The notes under the pieces: model-generated
The model's input: only the letters and a program-made list of their open reading frames with translations
Told to the model about the DNA's origin: nothing
Database searches by the model: none
Program-made: the position numbers and the translations under genes
From: Curtobacterium sp. MR_MD2014
GTDB taxonomy: Bacteria; Actinomycetota; Actinomycetes; Actinomycetales; Microbacteriaceae
Assembly: GCF_000772085.1 (NCBI RefSeq)
Contig: NZ_CP009755.1
Span: forward strand, 1,798,001-1,862,000
Direction of reading: 5' to 3'
Length of the DNA: 64,000 nucleotides
Part shown: piece after piece, positions 8,249 to 16,555 of the stretch
How positions within the stretch are numbered: position 1 is the stretch's first letter
Layout: each line of letters opens with the position of its first letter

Positions 8249-9961
8249 TTGACCTTCACGGCCCCGATCCAGCTGCCCGGCCTGACCCTGGACCCGCAGT
8301 GGTACAAGCGCTCGGTCTTCTACGAGTGCATGATCCGCTCGTTCGTCGACTCGAACGGCGACGGCATCGGGGACATCCAGGGCGTCATCGGCAAGCTCGA
8401 CTACCTGCAGTGGCTCGGCGTCGACGCCATCTGGCTGCCGCCGTTCTTCCAGTCCCCGATGCGCGACGGCGGGTACGACATCTCCGACTACCGGGCGATC
8501 CTGCCCGAGTTCGGCACGCTCGACGACTTCCGCGAGCTCGTCACGAAGTCGCACGAGCGGAACATGCGCATCGTCATCGACATGGTGATCAACCACACCT
8601 CCGACCAGCACGAGTGGTTCCAGCAGTCCCGCGAGGACCCGGACGGCCCCTACGGCGACTTCTACGTGTGGCGTGACACCGACGAGCACTACGAGAACAT
8701 CCGCATCATCTTCGTGGACACCGAGGAGTCGAACTGGACCTTCGACCCGGTCCGCCGGCAGTTCTTCTTCCACCGGTTCTTCTCGCACCAGCCCGACCTC
8801 AACTTCGAGAACCCGGCCGTGGTCGAGGCCGTCTACGACGTCGTGCGGCACTGGCTCGACCTCGGTGTGGACGGGCTGCGGCTCGACGCCATCCCCTACC
8901 TCTTCGAGTCCGAGGAGGGCAACGGCGAGGGCGAGCCGGAGACCCACGAGTTCATCAAGAAGCTCCGGGCCATGGTCGACGACGAGTACCCCGGGCGTGT
9001 CCTGCTCGCCGAGGCGAACCAGTGGCCGCGTGAGACCGCCGCGTTCTTCGGCACCGACGAGGAGCCGGAGTGCCACATGGCGTTCGACTTCCCGGTGATG
9101 CCGCGCATCTTCTACTCGCTCCGCGCGCAGCACGCCGCCGAGCTCAAGGCGATCCTGTCCGAGACCCTCGACGTCCCCGAGAAGGCCGCCTGGGGGGTGT
9201 TCCTCCGCAACCACGACGAGCTCACGCTCGAGATGGTCAGCGAGGAGTACCGCCAGGCGATGTACGGCTGGTACGGCTACGACCCGCGCATGCGGTCGAA
9301 CATCGGCATCCGTCGTCGCCTCGCTCCCCTGCTCGACAACTCACGCGCCGAGCTCGAGCTCATCCACGCCCTGCTGTTCTCGCTGCCCGGGTCGCCGTTC
9401 CTGTACTACGGGGACGAGATCGGCATGGGCGACAACATCTGGCTGTCGGACCGCGACTCCTCGCGCACGCCGATGCAGTGGACCCCGGACCGCAACGCGG
9501 GCTTCTCGACCGCCGACCCGGGCAAGCTGTACCTGCCGGTCGTGCAGTCGCTCGTCTACAACTACGCGCAGGTCAACGTCGAGGCGCAGCTCGCCCAGTC
9601 CCGCTCCCTGCTGCACTGGGTCCGCAACGTCATCCACGTCCGCAAGGCGCACCCGGTCTTCGGCCTGGGCTCGCTGCACGTGCAGGACACCACCAACGAC
9701 TCGGTGCTCGCGTTCGTCCGGTCGTGGGAGGGGTCCGGGCAGCAGTTCGGCCCGTCCGCCGAGGACGTCCTCTGCGTGTTCTCCTTCGCCACCAACCCGA
9801 CGTCGGTGACGATCTCGGCGCCGGAGTTCGCCGGACGGCCGCTGTACGACCTGTTCGGCGGCGGGTCGTTCCCCGCGTTCGACGAGGACGGCAACGTCAC
9901 CCTCACCATGGGGACGCAGTCGTTCTACTGGCTGCACGTGGGCGCGCCGGTCGGCGTGTAG
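8249..9961 (+). CDS. treS: Trehalose synthase (maltose alpha-D-glucosyltransferase)
   Basis: A 570-residue GH13 enzyme that interconverts maltose and trehalose. The N-terminal WYKRSVFYECMIRSFVDSNG is typical of TreS. Catalytic residues are in place: nucleophile Asp213 in GLRLDAIPY, acid/base Glu255 in LLAEANQW and Asp323 in LRNHDELTLEM. Length matches stand-alone TreS without a fused maltokinase domain. The start is TTG 8249, chosen for the gaggag ribosome site five bases upstream. In actinobacteria TreS can feed the maltokinase-GlgE glucan route; neither partner is in the window, but glgA and glgC are 4-6 kb away. An 18-bp tandem array follows the gene. Confidence 0.95.
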   Translation: MTFTAPIQLPGLTLDPQWYKRSVFYECMIRSFVDSNGDGIGDIQGVIGKLDYLQWLGVDAIWLPPFFQSPMRDGGYDISDYRAILPEFGTLDDFRELVTKSHERNMRIVIDMVINHTSDQHEWFQQSREDPDGPYGDFYVWRDTDEHYENIRIIFVDTEESNWTFDPVRRQFFFHRFFSHQPDLNFENPAVVEAVYDVVRHWLDLGVDGLRLDAIPYLFESEEGNGEGEPETHEFIKKLRAMVDDEYPGRVLLAEANQWPRETAAFFGTDEEPECHMAFDFPVMPRIFYSLRAQHAAELKAILSETLDVPEKAAWGVFLRNHDELTLEMVSEEYRQAMYGWYGYDPRMRSNIGIRRRLAPLLDNSRAELELIHALLFSLPGSPFLYYGDEIGMGDNIWLSDRDSSRTPMQWTPDRNAGFSTADPGKLYLPVVQSLVYNYAQVNVEAQLAQSRSLLHWVRNVIHVRKAHPVFGLGSLHVQDTTNDSVLAFVRSWEGSGQQFGPSAEDVLCVFSFATNPTSVTISAPEFAGRPLYDLFGGGSFPAFDEDGNVTLTMGTQSFYWLHVGAPVGV

Positions 9962-9990
9962 CGAGCGTCGGCGGGCGGCCGCCGGTCGGG

Positions 9991-10098
9991 GGCGACCGTC
10001 CGTCGGAGGGCGACCGTCCGTCGGAGGGCGGCCGTCCGTCGGAGAGCGACCGTCCGTCGGAGGGCAACCGTCCGTCGGAGGGCGACCGTCCGTCGGGG
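9991..10098. repeat. 18-bp tandem array, six copies
   Basis: Six contiguous 18-bp units of ggcgaccgtccgtcggag at 9991, 10009, 10027, 10045, 10063 and 10081; units 1 and 2 are identical and the others differ by one base each. It begins 30 bases after the treS stop. Confidence 0.95.
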
Positions 10099-10271
10099 AG
10101 GCGCTGCCGGCCTGGAGGCTCGACTCGCCCCCGCCGGGTGGCTCACCACCCGCTCGTCGCCGCGTCCGGCGCATCGACCGGGGCGCACCGGCCGCGCTCG
10201 TCGACCAGGACGCGGGCGGGTCGCGGCGTGCCCGCCAGGCGGGTCGCGTGGAGCGTGTCGGACCGTCCCGT

Positions 10272-10277
10272 TAGCCT
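10272..10277 (+). promoter_or_regulatory. -10 hexamer TAGCCT, leaderless start of the exonuclease
   Basis: TAGCCT, then 6 bases, then GTG 10284; no ribosome site is present. Confidence 0.6.
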
Positions 10278-10283
10278 CGTGCC

Positions 10284-11042
10284 GTGACGTACTCCCCAGC
10301 AGCGCTCGACACGCCCGCACCCGCCGCCCCGGCCGTGCAGGACCTGAGCGGTCGTCCCTGGTGGCACGCGCTCGGCGTGTTCGACCTCGAGACCACCGGC
10401 GTCGACGTCGAGACCGCCCGCATCGTCACGGCGCACGTCGGCCTGATCGACATGACCGGACGCTCCATCGCGGAGGGTGCCTGGATCGCCGATCCCGGGA
10501 TCGCGATCCCCGAGGGCGCTGCCGCCGTGCACGGCTACACGACCGAGCGCGCCCAGGCCGAGGGGCGCCCGGCCGGCGAGGTCGTCGCCGAGATCGTGGC
10601 AGCGGTCGAGGCCGTGTTCGCGCGCGGCATCCCGCTCGTGATCTACAACGCTCCGTACGACCTGACGGTGCTCGACCGCGAGGCCCGACGGCACGGCATC
10701 GCCTCCCCCGTCATCGGCAACGTCGTCGACCCGCTCGTGATGGACAAGGCGCTCGACACCTACCGCAAGGGCAAGCGCACGCTCGAGGCAGCGTCCGAGC
10801 TCTACGGCGTGACGTTGTCCGACGCCCACGACGCCGCCGCGGACGCGATCGCTGCCGGGCGTGTCGCGCAGGCCATCGCGGCGAAGTACCCGGAGGAGCT
10901 CGGTGTCTCCGCCGAGGAGCTGCACCGCAAGCAGGTCGGCTGGTGTGCCGAGCAGGCCACCTCGTTCCAGGACTACATGCGGAAGAAGCGCGACCCCTCG
11001 TTCACCGCCGACGGTCGCTGGCCGCACCGCAACGGCTCGTAG
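10284..11042 (+). CDS. DEDDh 3'-5' exonuclease (DnaQ-like)
   Basis: 252 residues, a DnaQ/epsilon-type exonuclease domain with almost nothing else. The DEDDh metal site is complete: Asp34 and Glu36 in VFDLETTG, Asp126 in YNAPYDL, and His182 with Asp187 in AHDAAADA. Members act as proofreading subunits of DNA polymerase III or as stand-alone DNA/RNA exonucleases; no BRCT, GIY-YIG or DnaE-binding tail is obvious, so a solo nuclease is more likely. The 25-residue Ala/Pro N-terminus precedes the fold. The start GTG 10284 follows a TAGCCT hexamer by 6 bases, so the mRNA is probably leaderless. Confidence 0.9.
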   Translation: MTYSPAALDTPAPAAPAVQDLSGRPWWHALGVFDLETTGVDVETARIVTAHVGLIDMTGRSIAEGAWIADPGIAIPEGAAAVHGYTTERAQAEGRPAGEVVAEIVAAVEAVFARGIPLVIYNAPYDLTVLDREARRHGIASPVIGNVVDPLVMDKALDTYRKGKRTLEAASELYGVTLSDAHDAAADAIAAGRVAQAIAAKYPEELGVSAEELHRKQVGWCAEQATSFQDYMRKKRDPSFTADGRWPHRNGS

Positions 11043-11260
11043 CGTCGCGGTCGCCGCGGCGCCGTCTCCGCGCCGCCACTGAGCCGCTGTCGCCACGCCG
11101 CCACTGGGCCGCTGAGCCGGTGTTGCCGCGCCGGCGCTGAGCGGCCGCTGTCGCCGCGCGCCGCAGCTGGGCCGCCCAGCGAGCGGTGCCGCACATCGGC
11201 GCTCCCTGCCAGCGCCGGGCGCCGGCGTCCGGCACCCGCCTGCTGTCCCGCAGAACCGGA

Positions 11261-11329
11261 AGCACGTCGCGCCGTGGAATCACGTGGTGCGACGTGCTCT
11301 CCGTGGTGCGCGAGCATCGCGCACCACGG
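11261..11329. repeat. Two adjacent inverted repeats
   Basis: First palindrome: arms agcacgtcgcgcc (11261-11273) and ggtgcgacgtgct (11286-11298), one G-T pair. Second: perfect 13-bp arms ccgtggtgcgcga (11301-11313) and tcgcgcaccacgg (11317-11329) with a 3-base loop. Confidence 0.85.
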
Positions 11330-11340
11330 CCCGCGCACCG

Positions 11341-11400
11341 CGGCCTGCGCACCTCGCAGCCCGTGCACCACGGCCTGCGCACCTCACAGCCCGTGCACCA
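11341..11400. repeat. 30-bp tandem repeat
   Basis: Two adjacent 30-bp copies (11341-11370, 11371-11400) differing at one base; degenerate gcgcacc units follow. Confidence 0.9.
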
Positions 11401-11863
11401 CGACCGGCGCACCGCGCACCGCGCACCGAGGCTGCGTCGCACGGTGCGCTGCCGGCCGTCGGGCGGCGCGACGCTGCCACCTCGACCGGCGAGCGTTCCC
11501 GGCGGTCCCACACCGAGCCTCCCGGCCGTGACCGCGGTTCGCGCCCGCAGTACGCGCACAGCCAGACGCACCTCGAACCACGTGAACGCCTGGCGCGACG
11601 TGCTTCGTGTTGCGCGCGAGCACCACGCGCCACGGCGCGACAGCACGACGACGCCGTGCGCGCATGCTGGACGCCGCGCCCGCGCCCGCGCCCGCGCCGC
11701 GCTCGCGCCGCCCGTGCGCTGTTGCGCCCCGTTCCGGACCCTGCGCCCCGGTGTGCCGGGGCACAGCATCCGCAGCAGGGCGCGTCTCGCGTTCTCACCG
11801 ACCACAGCGCGCCGTACCCGGACCCGGCGCCCCACCCCGGCACCACCACCCGGGCAACGCAGA

Positions 11864-11895
11864 ACGGGCGGCCCTCCCGAAGGAGGGCCGCCCGT
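11864..11895 (-). terminator. Terminator of the L31 gene
   Basis: A perfect 14-bp GC-rich stem (acgggcggccctcc) with a cgaa tetraloop, 19 bases past the L31 stop on the minus strand. Confidence 0.85.
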
Positions 11896-11913
11896 CCGAG
11901 CGCGAACGCGGAC

Positions 11914-12162
11914 TTACTTGCTGAAGCCCTTGAAGCGCTGGTTGAACTTCTCGACGCGACCGGCCGAGTCGAGGATGCGCTGCTTGCCCGTGTAGAACGG
12001 GTGCGACGCCGACGAGATCTCGACGTCGATGACCGGGTAGGTCGCACCGTCGAGCTCGATGGTCTTGTCGCTGGTCGCGGTCGAACGCGTCAGGAACGTC
12101 TCACCGGAGGCCAGGTCGCGGAAGACGATGGCGTTGTACTCGGGGTGGGTGTCGGTCTTCAT
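11914..12162 (-). CDS. rpmE2: 50S ribosomal protein L31 type B
   Basis: 82 residues, begins [20 protein letters not shown] and contains [12 protein letters not shown], as in L31. The CxxC zinc motif of the classical form is absent, so this is the zinc-independent type B paralogue, which in many bacteria replaces the zinc-binding form under zinc limitation (family knowledge). A gaggaa ribosome site precedes ATG 12162. No Zur box was recognised in the 136 bases upstream. A strong terminator follows. It is transcribed alone or with the ABC ATPase upstream. Confidence 0.95.
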   Translation of the reverse strand: MKTDTHPEYNAIVFRDLASGETFLTRSTATSDKTIELDGATYPVIDVEISSASHPFYTGKQRILDSAGRVEKFNQRFKGFSK

Positions 12163-12298
12163 GGAGATTCCTCGGTTGGAGATTGTGGGAGATGCGCGGA
12201 CGGCCGGTTCGAGCGGACTCGATCGGGACCCCCGCGCGGGAAGTCTGCGGCGTGCGCCAGCCGTCCACGTTACCAGACGACGGGCAGGATCGGGAGCG

Positions 12299-13081
12299 TC
12301 AGGCCGCGCGCGCCGTGTACCGACCGGCGTCCTTCGAGACGGTCAGCTCCACGCCGAAGGCCTGGGACAGCGTGGGAGCCGTCAGGACCTCGTCGATGGG
12401 GCCGGCGGCCTGGATCCCACCGTCGGCGAGCACGAGGGCGTGCGTGAAGCCCTCGGGGATCTCCTCCACGTGGTGGGTGACGATGACGATCGCCGGCGAG
12501 TCGCTGCTCTGCGCGTAGCCGCCGAGCGTGCGCACCAAGCTCTCGCGCGCACCGAGGTCGAGCGAGGCAGCCGGCTCGTCGAGGAACAGCACCTCGGGAT
12601 CGGTCATCACGGCGCGCGCGATCTGCACGCGCTTCTGCTCGCCGTCGCTCAGCTCACCGAACGTGCGGTCGGTGAAGTCACCGAGGCCCCACTCGTCGAG
12701 CACCCGCTGGGCGCGGCGGACGTCGAGCTCCTCGTACTCCTCGTTCCAGCGACCGGTGACCGAGTACGCGGCGGTGAGCACGACGTCGACGACCTTCTCG
12801 GTGACCGGGATCCGGCGGGCGAGGGCGGTCGACGCGAAGCCGATGCGCGGACGCAGCTCGAACAGGTCCGCGCCGCCGAGCTCGGTGCCGAGCACCTCGA
12901 CACTGCCCGACGTCGGGAACGTCTGGGCACCGGCCACCTGCAGCAGCGTGGTCTTGCCGGCGCCGTTGGCACCGAGCACCACCCAGCGTTCGTCGTCCTG
13001 CACCTCCCACGAGATCCCGTCGAGGATGGTGGCCCCGTTGCGGACCACGGAGACGTCTGACAAGCGCACGACCGAGGGCAT
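12299..13081 (-). CDS. ABC transporter ATP-binding protein
   Basis: A 260-residue single ABC ATPase. Walker A is GANGAGKTT (37-45), the signature is ELSDGEQKR, Walker B is [12 protein letters not shown] and the switch His is in VIVTHHVEE. There is no membrane partner next to it, and the ATPase resembles the solitary ModF/YlmA-like type, so it may not be part of a transporter. TAGGCT lies 6 bases before ATG 13081, implying a leaderless mRNA. It sits 9 bp after the glgA stop in the same direction, so readthrough from glgA is likely, although it has its own promoter. Confidence 0.85.
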   Translation of the reverse strand: MPSVVRLSDVSVVRNGATILDGISWEVQDDERWVVLGANGAGKTTLLQVAGAQTFPTSGSVEVLGTELGGADLFELRPRIGFASTALARRIPVTEKVVDVVLTAAYSVTGRWNEEYEELDVRRAQRVLDEWGLGDFTDRTFGELSDGEQKRVQIARAVMTDPEVLFLDEPAASLDLGARESLVRTLGGYAQSSDSPAIVIVTHHVEEIPEGFTHALVLADGGIQAAGPIDEVLTAPTLSQAFGVELTVSKDAGRYTARAA

Positions 13082-13087
13082 GGCTCC

Positions 13088-13093
13088 AGCCTA
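13088..13093 (-). promoter_or_regulatory. -10 hexamer TAGGCT, leaderless start of the ABC ATPase
   Basis: TAGGCT, 6 bases, ATG 13081 on the minus strand. The hexamer lies inside the 3' end of glgA. Confidence 0.55.
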
Positions 13094-14290
13094 CGGCTTC
13101 CGGGCGAGCACCTCGTCGTAGACCTGCCGCGTGCGGTGCGCGATCGCGTCCCACGTGAACTCGCTCTCGACGCGGAGGCGTCCTGCGCGTCCCATGAGCT
13201 TGGCGAGCCCCTCGTCGGCCAGGACCTCGTCCAGCGTCCGGGCGAGGTCGGCCACGAAGCGGTCCGGGTCGTTCGGCGTGCCGGTGCCGTCCTGTGCCTG
13301 GTCGATCGGGACGATGCGCCCGGTCAGCCCGTCGGCGACGACCTCGGGGATGCCGCCCGTGCGCGTGCCGACCACGGGGATGCCACAGGCCATGGCCTCG
13401 AGGTTGACGATGCCGAGCGGCTCGTAGATCGACGGGCAGACGAACACGGTCCCCGACGACAGGACGTTCACGACCTCCTGGTGGGAGAGCATCCGGTCGA
13501 TCCAGACCACACCGTCGCGCTCCGCGCGCAGGGACTCGACGAGTCCGGTCACCTCGGCCATGATCTCCGGCGTGTCCGGAGCGCCCGCGCACAGCACGAT
13601 CTGCACGTCCGACGGCAGCGACGCCACCGCGCGGAGCAGGTACGGCAGGCCCTTCTGCCGGGTGATCCGGCCGACGAACACGACCGAGCGGCGCGACGGG
13701 TCGATGCCGAGCGCGCGCACGGCGTCCTCGTCGACGGTCGGCTTCCACTCGTCGATGTCGATGCCGTTGTAGACGACGTGGACCTTCGCCGGGTCGATGG
13801 ACGGGTAGGAGCGCAGGATGTCCGCCCGCATGGCCTTCGAGACCGCGATCACGCCGTCGGCCTGCTCGAACGCCTCACGTTCCATCCAGCTCGACAGGCG
13901 GTAGCCGCCCCCGAGCTGCTCGGCCTTCCACGGGCGCAGTGGCTCGAGGCTGTGGGCCGTGACCACGTGCGGGATGCCGTGGGTGAGCTGCGCGATGCGC
14001 CCCGCGGCGTTGGCGTACCAGGTGTGGGAGTGCACCAGGTCGGCGCCCGCGACGTCGGCGGCGATGCGGACGTCGGTACCGAGCGCCTGGAGCGCGCCGT
14101 TCGCGTCCTCGAGGCCCTCGGGCGTGCGGTACGCCCACACGCCCTCCTCGTCACGGAACGCCCCGAAGGCGCGCACCCGGACGTCCGTGTCCGTCCCCGA
14201 CCGCAGCGCAGCCGTGAGCTCGGCCACGTGGACACCCGCTCCGCCGTAGACCTCCGGCGGATACTCCCTGGTCAGTAGATCGACTCGCAC
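13091..14290 (-). CDS. glgA: Glycogen synthase, actinobacterial GlgA/GlgM type
   Basis: 399 residues, GT4-like GT-B fold of the corynebacterial glycogen synthase family. It opens with [20 protein letters not shown], which forms the donor-binding Gly-rich loop, and has [11 protein letters not shown] near 227-237 and the E-x7-E site in [17 protein letters not shown]. In mycobacteria this family (GlgM) makes maltose-1-phosphate from ADP-glucose, so both glycogen synthase and maltose-1-phosphate synthase roles are open. It is divergent from glgC, which makes its ADP-glucose. TACGTT lies 6 bases before the GTG start, so the mRNA is probably leaderless; the two -10 boxes of glgA and glgC are only 22 bp apart. 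Confidence 0.93.
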   Translation of the reverse strand: MRVDLLTREYPPEVYGGAGVHVAELTAALRSGTDTDVRVRAFGAFRDEEGVWAYRTPEGLEDANGALQALGTDVRIAADVAGADLVHSHTWYANAAGRIAQLTHGIPHVVTAHSLEPLRPWKAEQLGGGYRLSSWMEREAFEQADGVIAVSKAMRADILRSYPSIDPAKVHVVYNGIDIDEWKPTVDEDAVRALGIDPSRRSVVFVGRITRQKGLPYLLRAVASLPSDVQIVLCAGAPDTPEIMAEVTGLVESLRAERDGVVWIDRMLSHQEVVNVLSSGTVFVCPSIYEPLGIVNLEAMACGIPVVGTRTGGIPEVVADGLTGRIVPIDQAQDGTGTPNDPDRFVADLARTLDEVLADEGLAKLMGRAGRLRVESEFTWDAIAHRTRQVYDEVLARKP

Positions 14291-14296
14291 GGACTC

Positions 14297-14302
14297 AACG
14301 TA
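14297..14302 (-). promoter_or_regulatory. -10 hexamer TACGTT, leaderless start of glgA
   Basis: TACGTT, 6 bases, GTG 14290 on the minus strand. The compact divergent glgA/glgC control region spans 14291-14337. Confidence 0.55.
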
Positions 14303-14324
14303 ACGGGTTCGCCGTCCGGACGCC

Positions 14325-14330
14325 TACTGT
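14325..14330 (+). promoter_or_regulatory. -10 hexamer TACTGT, leaderless start of glgC
   Basis: TACTGT, 7 bases, ATG 14338. The in-frame GTG at 14329 overlaps the hexamer and is rejected as the start. Confidence 0.6.
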
Positions 14331-14337
14331 GAACCAC

Positions 14338-15579
14338 ATGGCACCAAAGAAGGTATTCGGCATCGTCCTCGCCGGCGGCGAGGGCAAGCGGCTCATGCCG
14401 CTCACGGCCGATCGCGCGAAGCCCGCCGTCCCGTTCGGCGGCAACTTCCGTCTCATCGACTTCGCGCTCTCCAACCTCGTGAACTCCGGGTTGCAGAAGA
14501 TCGTCGTCCTGACCCAGTACAAGTCGCACAGCCTCGACCGTCACGTGGCCGAGACCTGGCGCATGGAGGGGCTCCTCGGGTCCTACGTCGCGTCGGTGCC
14601 GGCGCAGCAGCGACTCGGCAAGCGGTGGTTCGCCGGTTCGGCGGACGCGATCCTGCAGTCCCTCAACCTGCTCCGCGACGAGCGCCCGGACATCGTGGTC
14701 GTGGTCGGTGCGGACCACGTCTACCGCATGGACTTCCACCAGATGATCGAGGCGCACATCGCCTCCGGCCGCAGTGCCACGGTCGCGGCGATCCGGCAGC
14801 CGATCGGCCTCGCGGACCAGTTCGGCGTCATCCAGGTGGACCAGGACGACCCGACCAAGATCGACGCGTTCCTCGAGAAGCCGAAGGACGCCGTCGGCCT
14901 GGCCGACTCGCCGGACGAGATCCTCGCGTCGATGGGCAACTACGTGTTCAACGCCGACGCCCTCGTCGACGCGGTGCTCCGCGATGGCCAGATCGAGTCG
15001 AGCAAGCACGACATGGGCGGCGACATCGTCCCCGACTTCGTGGCCCGCGGCGACGCCGGCGTCTACGACCTGCAGCGCAACGACGTGCCCGGCTCGAACG
15101 ACCGCGACCGGTACTACTGGCGCGACGTGGGGACGATCGACTCGTTCTTCGACGCCCACATGGACCTCATCGCGCCGGTCCCGGTCTTCAACCTGTACAA
15201 CCAGGACTGGCCGATCTTCAACCAGCAGACGAACCTGCCGCCGGCGAAGTTCGTCCGCGACGCGAACGGCAACACCGGCTCGACGGTCGACTCGATCGTG
15301 GCGCTCGGGTGCCTGCTCTCCGGCGCCCAGGTGGAGCGCAGCGTCATCGGTCCGTGGTGCGGGATCGACTCGGGCGCGAAGGTCCTCGACTCCATCGTGT
15401 TCGAACGGGCGTCCATCGGCGCCGGTTCGGTCGTGAACCGCGCGATCCTCGACAAGGACGTGGTCATCGCGCCCGGTGCGCAGGTCGGCGTCGACCGCGA
15501 GACCGACGAGGCCCGCGGCTTCACCGTCACGGAGTCCGGCATCACGGTCGTCGGCAAGGGCGTCCGCGTCGAGGCCTAG
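14338..15579 (+). CDS. glgC: Glucose-1-phosphate adenylyltransferase
   Basis: 413 residues. It makes ADP-glucose from ATP and glucose-1-phosphate, the committed step of bacterial glycogen synthesis. The nucleotidyltransferase signature [18 protein letters not shown], the substrate segment [14 protein letters not shown] and a C-terminal left-handed beta-helix with hexapeptide-like repeats are visible. Start ATG 14338 is supported by TACTGT 7 bases upstream; GTG 14329 lies in the promoter. Divergent from glgA. The 3' end of the gene is tandemly duplicated downstream (68-bp period), so copies of its last eight or so codons recur in noncoding DNA. Confidence 0.96.
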   Translation: MAPKKVFGIVLAGGEGKRLMPLTADRAKPAVPFGGNFRLIDFALSNLVNSGLQKIVVLTQYKSHSLDRHVAETWRMEGLLGSYVASVPAQQRLGKRWFAGSADAILQSLNLLRDERPDIVVVVGADHVYRMDFHQMIEAHIASGRSATVAAIRQPIGLADQFGVIQVDQDDPTKIDAFLEKPKDAVGLADSPDEILASMGNYVFNADALVDAVLRDGQIESSKHDMGGDIVPDFVARGDAGVYDLQRNDVPGSNDRDRYYWRDVGTIDSFFDAHMDLIAPVPVFNLYNQDWPIFNQQTNLPPAKFVRDANGNTGSTVDSIVALGCLLSGAQVERSVIGPWCGIDSGAKVLDSIVFERASIGAGSVVNRAILDKDVVIAPGAQVGVDRETDEARGFTVTESGITVVGKGVRVEA

Positions 15580-15710
15580 TCCGGGACGGTCGCCGAGTCC
15601 GGGCTGCACCTACCGACGTCGGCAAGGGCGTCCGCGTCGAGGCCTAGTCCGGGACGGTCGCCGAGTCCGGGCTGCACCCGCTGACGTCGGCAAGGGCGTC
15701 CGCGTCGAGG
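15550..15710 (+). repeat. 68-bp tandem duplication of the glgC 3' end
   Basis: Copy 1 (15550-15617) covers the last codons and stop of glgC plus trailer. Copy 2 (15618-15685) repeats all of it with only a few changes at its right end. Copy 3 (15686-15710) is partial. 68 is not a multiple of 3, and copies 2 and 3 are outside the gene. Confidence 0.95.
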
Positions 15711-15732
15711 TCTGACCCCACCGCACCGGCCT

Positions 15733-15771
15733 GGAGGCGCGGCTGACGTCACAGACGTCGGCCGCGCCTCC
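15733..15771 (+). terminator. Terminator between glgC and serB
   Basis: An 18-bp stem with one G-T pair: ggaggcgcggc (15733-15743) pairs with gccgcgcctcc (15761-15771), extended by tgacgtc against gacgtcg, with a 3-base loop. The outer arms resemble the interspersed palindrome family. It ends 9 bases before the serB -10. Confidence 0.75.
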
Positions 15772-15780
15772 TGCTGTCGG

Positions 15781-15786
15781 TACCGT
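15781..15786 (+). promoter_or_regulatory. -10 hexamer TACCGT, leaderless start of serB
   Basis: TACCGT, 6 bases, GTG 15793. Confidence 0.6.
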
Positions 15787-15792
15787 TGGTCC

Positions 15793-16431
15793 GTGCCACG
15801 CTTCCTCGTCGTCCTCGATGCCGACTCCACGCTGCTCGAGGACGAGGTCATCGAACTGCTCGCCGACCACGCCGGGACCCGGCCACAGGTGCAGGCGGTG
15901 ACGGAGCGCGCCATGCGCGGCGAGATCGACTTCACCGAGAGCCTCCGGGAGCGGGTCGCGACCCTGGCGGGCCTCCAGGCCGACGTCTGCACCCGCGCGC
16001 AGCAGGCGGTCCGCGTCACGCGCGGAGCCGAGGAGCTCGTCCGGGGCGTCCACGCCGCAGGCGGCACGGTCGGCGTCGTGTCCGGCGGCTTCCACGAGGT
16101 GCTCGACCCCTTCGCCGCGCGCCTCGGCCTCGACCACTGCCGGGCGAACCGTCTCGAGGTGGTCGACGGCGTGCTCTCCGGTCGGGTGCTCGGTGACGTC
16201 GTCGACGCCGAGGCGAAGGCCGAGACCCTGCGTGCGTGGGCCGGGGCGGACGACGTCCCGCTGTCGCGCACGGTCGCGGTCGGCGACGGCGCCAACGACC
16301 TGGTCATGATGGGTGTCGCCGCCCTGGGCGTTGCCTTCGACGCGAAGCCGCTGGTGCGCGAGCGGGCGGACGTGGCGGTCGTCGACCGCGACCTGTCCGC
16401 GGTGCTCGCGACGCTGGGCCTGCGGGGCTGA
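15793..16431 (+). CDS. serB: Phosphoserine phosphatase
   Basis: 212 residues, a HAD-superfamily enzyme that removes phosphate from O-phospho-L-serine in the last step of serine synthesis. Motif I is Asp9-x-Asp11-Ser-Thr in VVLDADST, motif II Ser is in VVSGGF, and motif III is VAVGDGANDLVM. It is the short SerB form without ACT domains. GTG 15793 is preceded by TACCGT at 6 bases, so it is probably leaderless. It is convergent with fabG across a 124-bp gap that holds a palindromic element. Other HAD phosphatases share these motifs, but the SerB pattern is close. Confidence 0.92.
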   Translation: MPRFLVVLDADSTLLEDEVIELLADHAGTRPQVQAVTERAMRGEIDFTESLRERVATLAGLQADVCTRAQQAVRVTRGAEELVRGVHAAGGTVGVVSGGFHEVLDPFAARLGLDHCRANRLEVVDGVLSGRVLGDVVDAEAKAETLRAWAGADDVPLSRTVAVGDGANDLVMMGVAALGVAFDAKPLVRERADVAVVDRDLSAVLATLGLRG

Positions 16432-16446
16432 GCCGCACGCGCCGCG

Positions 16447-16518
16447 GAGCCGAGTCTCGCCTCCGCGGACACGTTCGCGGACTCCACGTCGCGAACGTGT
16501 CCGCCCAGCCGAGTCTCG
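16447..16518. repeat. Palindrome flanked by 12-bp direct repeats
   Basis: Perfect 15-bp inverted repeat gcggacacgttcgcg (16465-16479) and cgcgaacgtgtccgc (16490-16504), enclosed by direct repeats agccgagtctcg at 16448-16459 and 16507-16518. It lies between the convergent serB and fabG genes. The arrangement resembles a tiny MITE with duplicated flanks; it could also end transcription of either gene. Confidence 0.85.
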
Positions 16519-16555
16519 AGGACGGTCCGAGCGGGCCGCCGGTCGGTGTCCGGGG

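Larger units (their letters stand above)
9962..10283. other. Noncoding gap treS-exonuclease
   Basis: 322 bases without a credible gene. It holds the six-copy 18-bp tandem array (9991-10098) and, at its right end, the -10 of the exonuclease gene. No clear terminator hairpin follows treS. Confidence 0.7.
11043..11863. other. 820-bp noncoding region rich in inverted repeats
   Basis: No reading frame here looks like a protein: translations in all frames are Arg/Ala/Pro/Thr-rich shadows. The region contains two adjacent palindromes (11261-11298 and 11301-11329), a related degenerate copy around 11580-11640, a 30-bp tandem repeat (11341-11400) and long gcgc runs. It may be a decayed gene or a landing site for small repeats. 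Confidence 0.6.

Noticed and set aside
9991..10098. Possible CRISPR-like array
   Set aside because: Units are contiguous with no spacers and no cas genes are near; it is a plain 18-bp tandem repeat.
11186..12447. Several overlapping frames of 100-390 residues in both directions
   Set aside because: They run across palindromes, tandem repeats and the L31 gene, have no start signals and only low-complexity Arg/Ala/Pro/Thr sequence.
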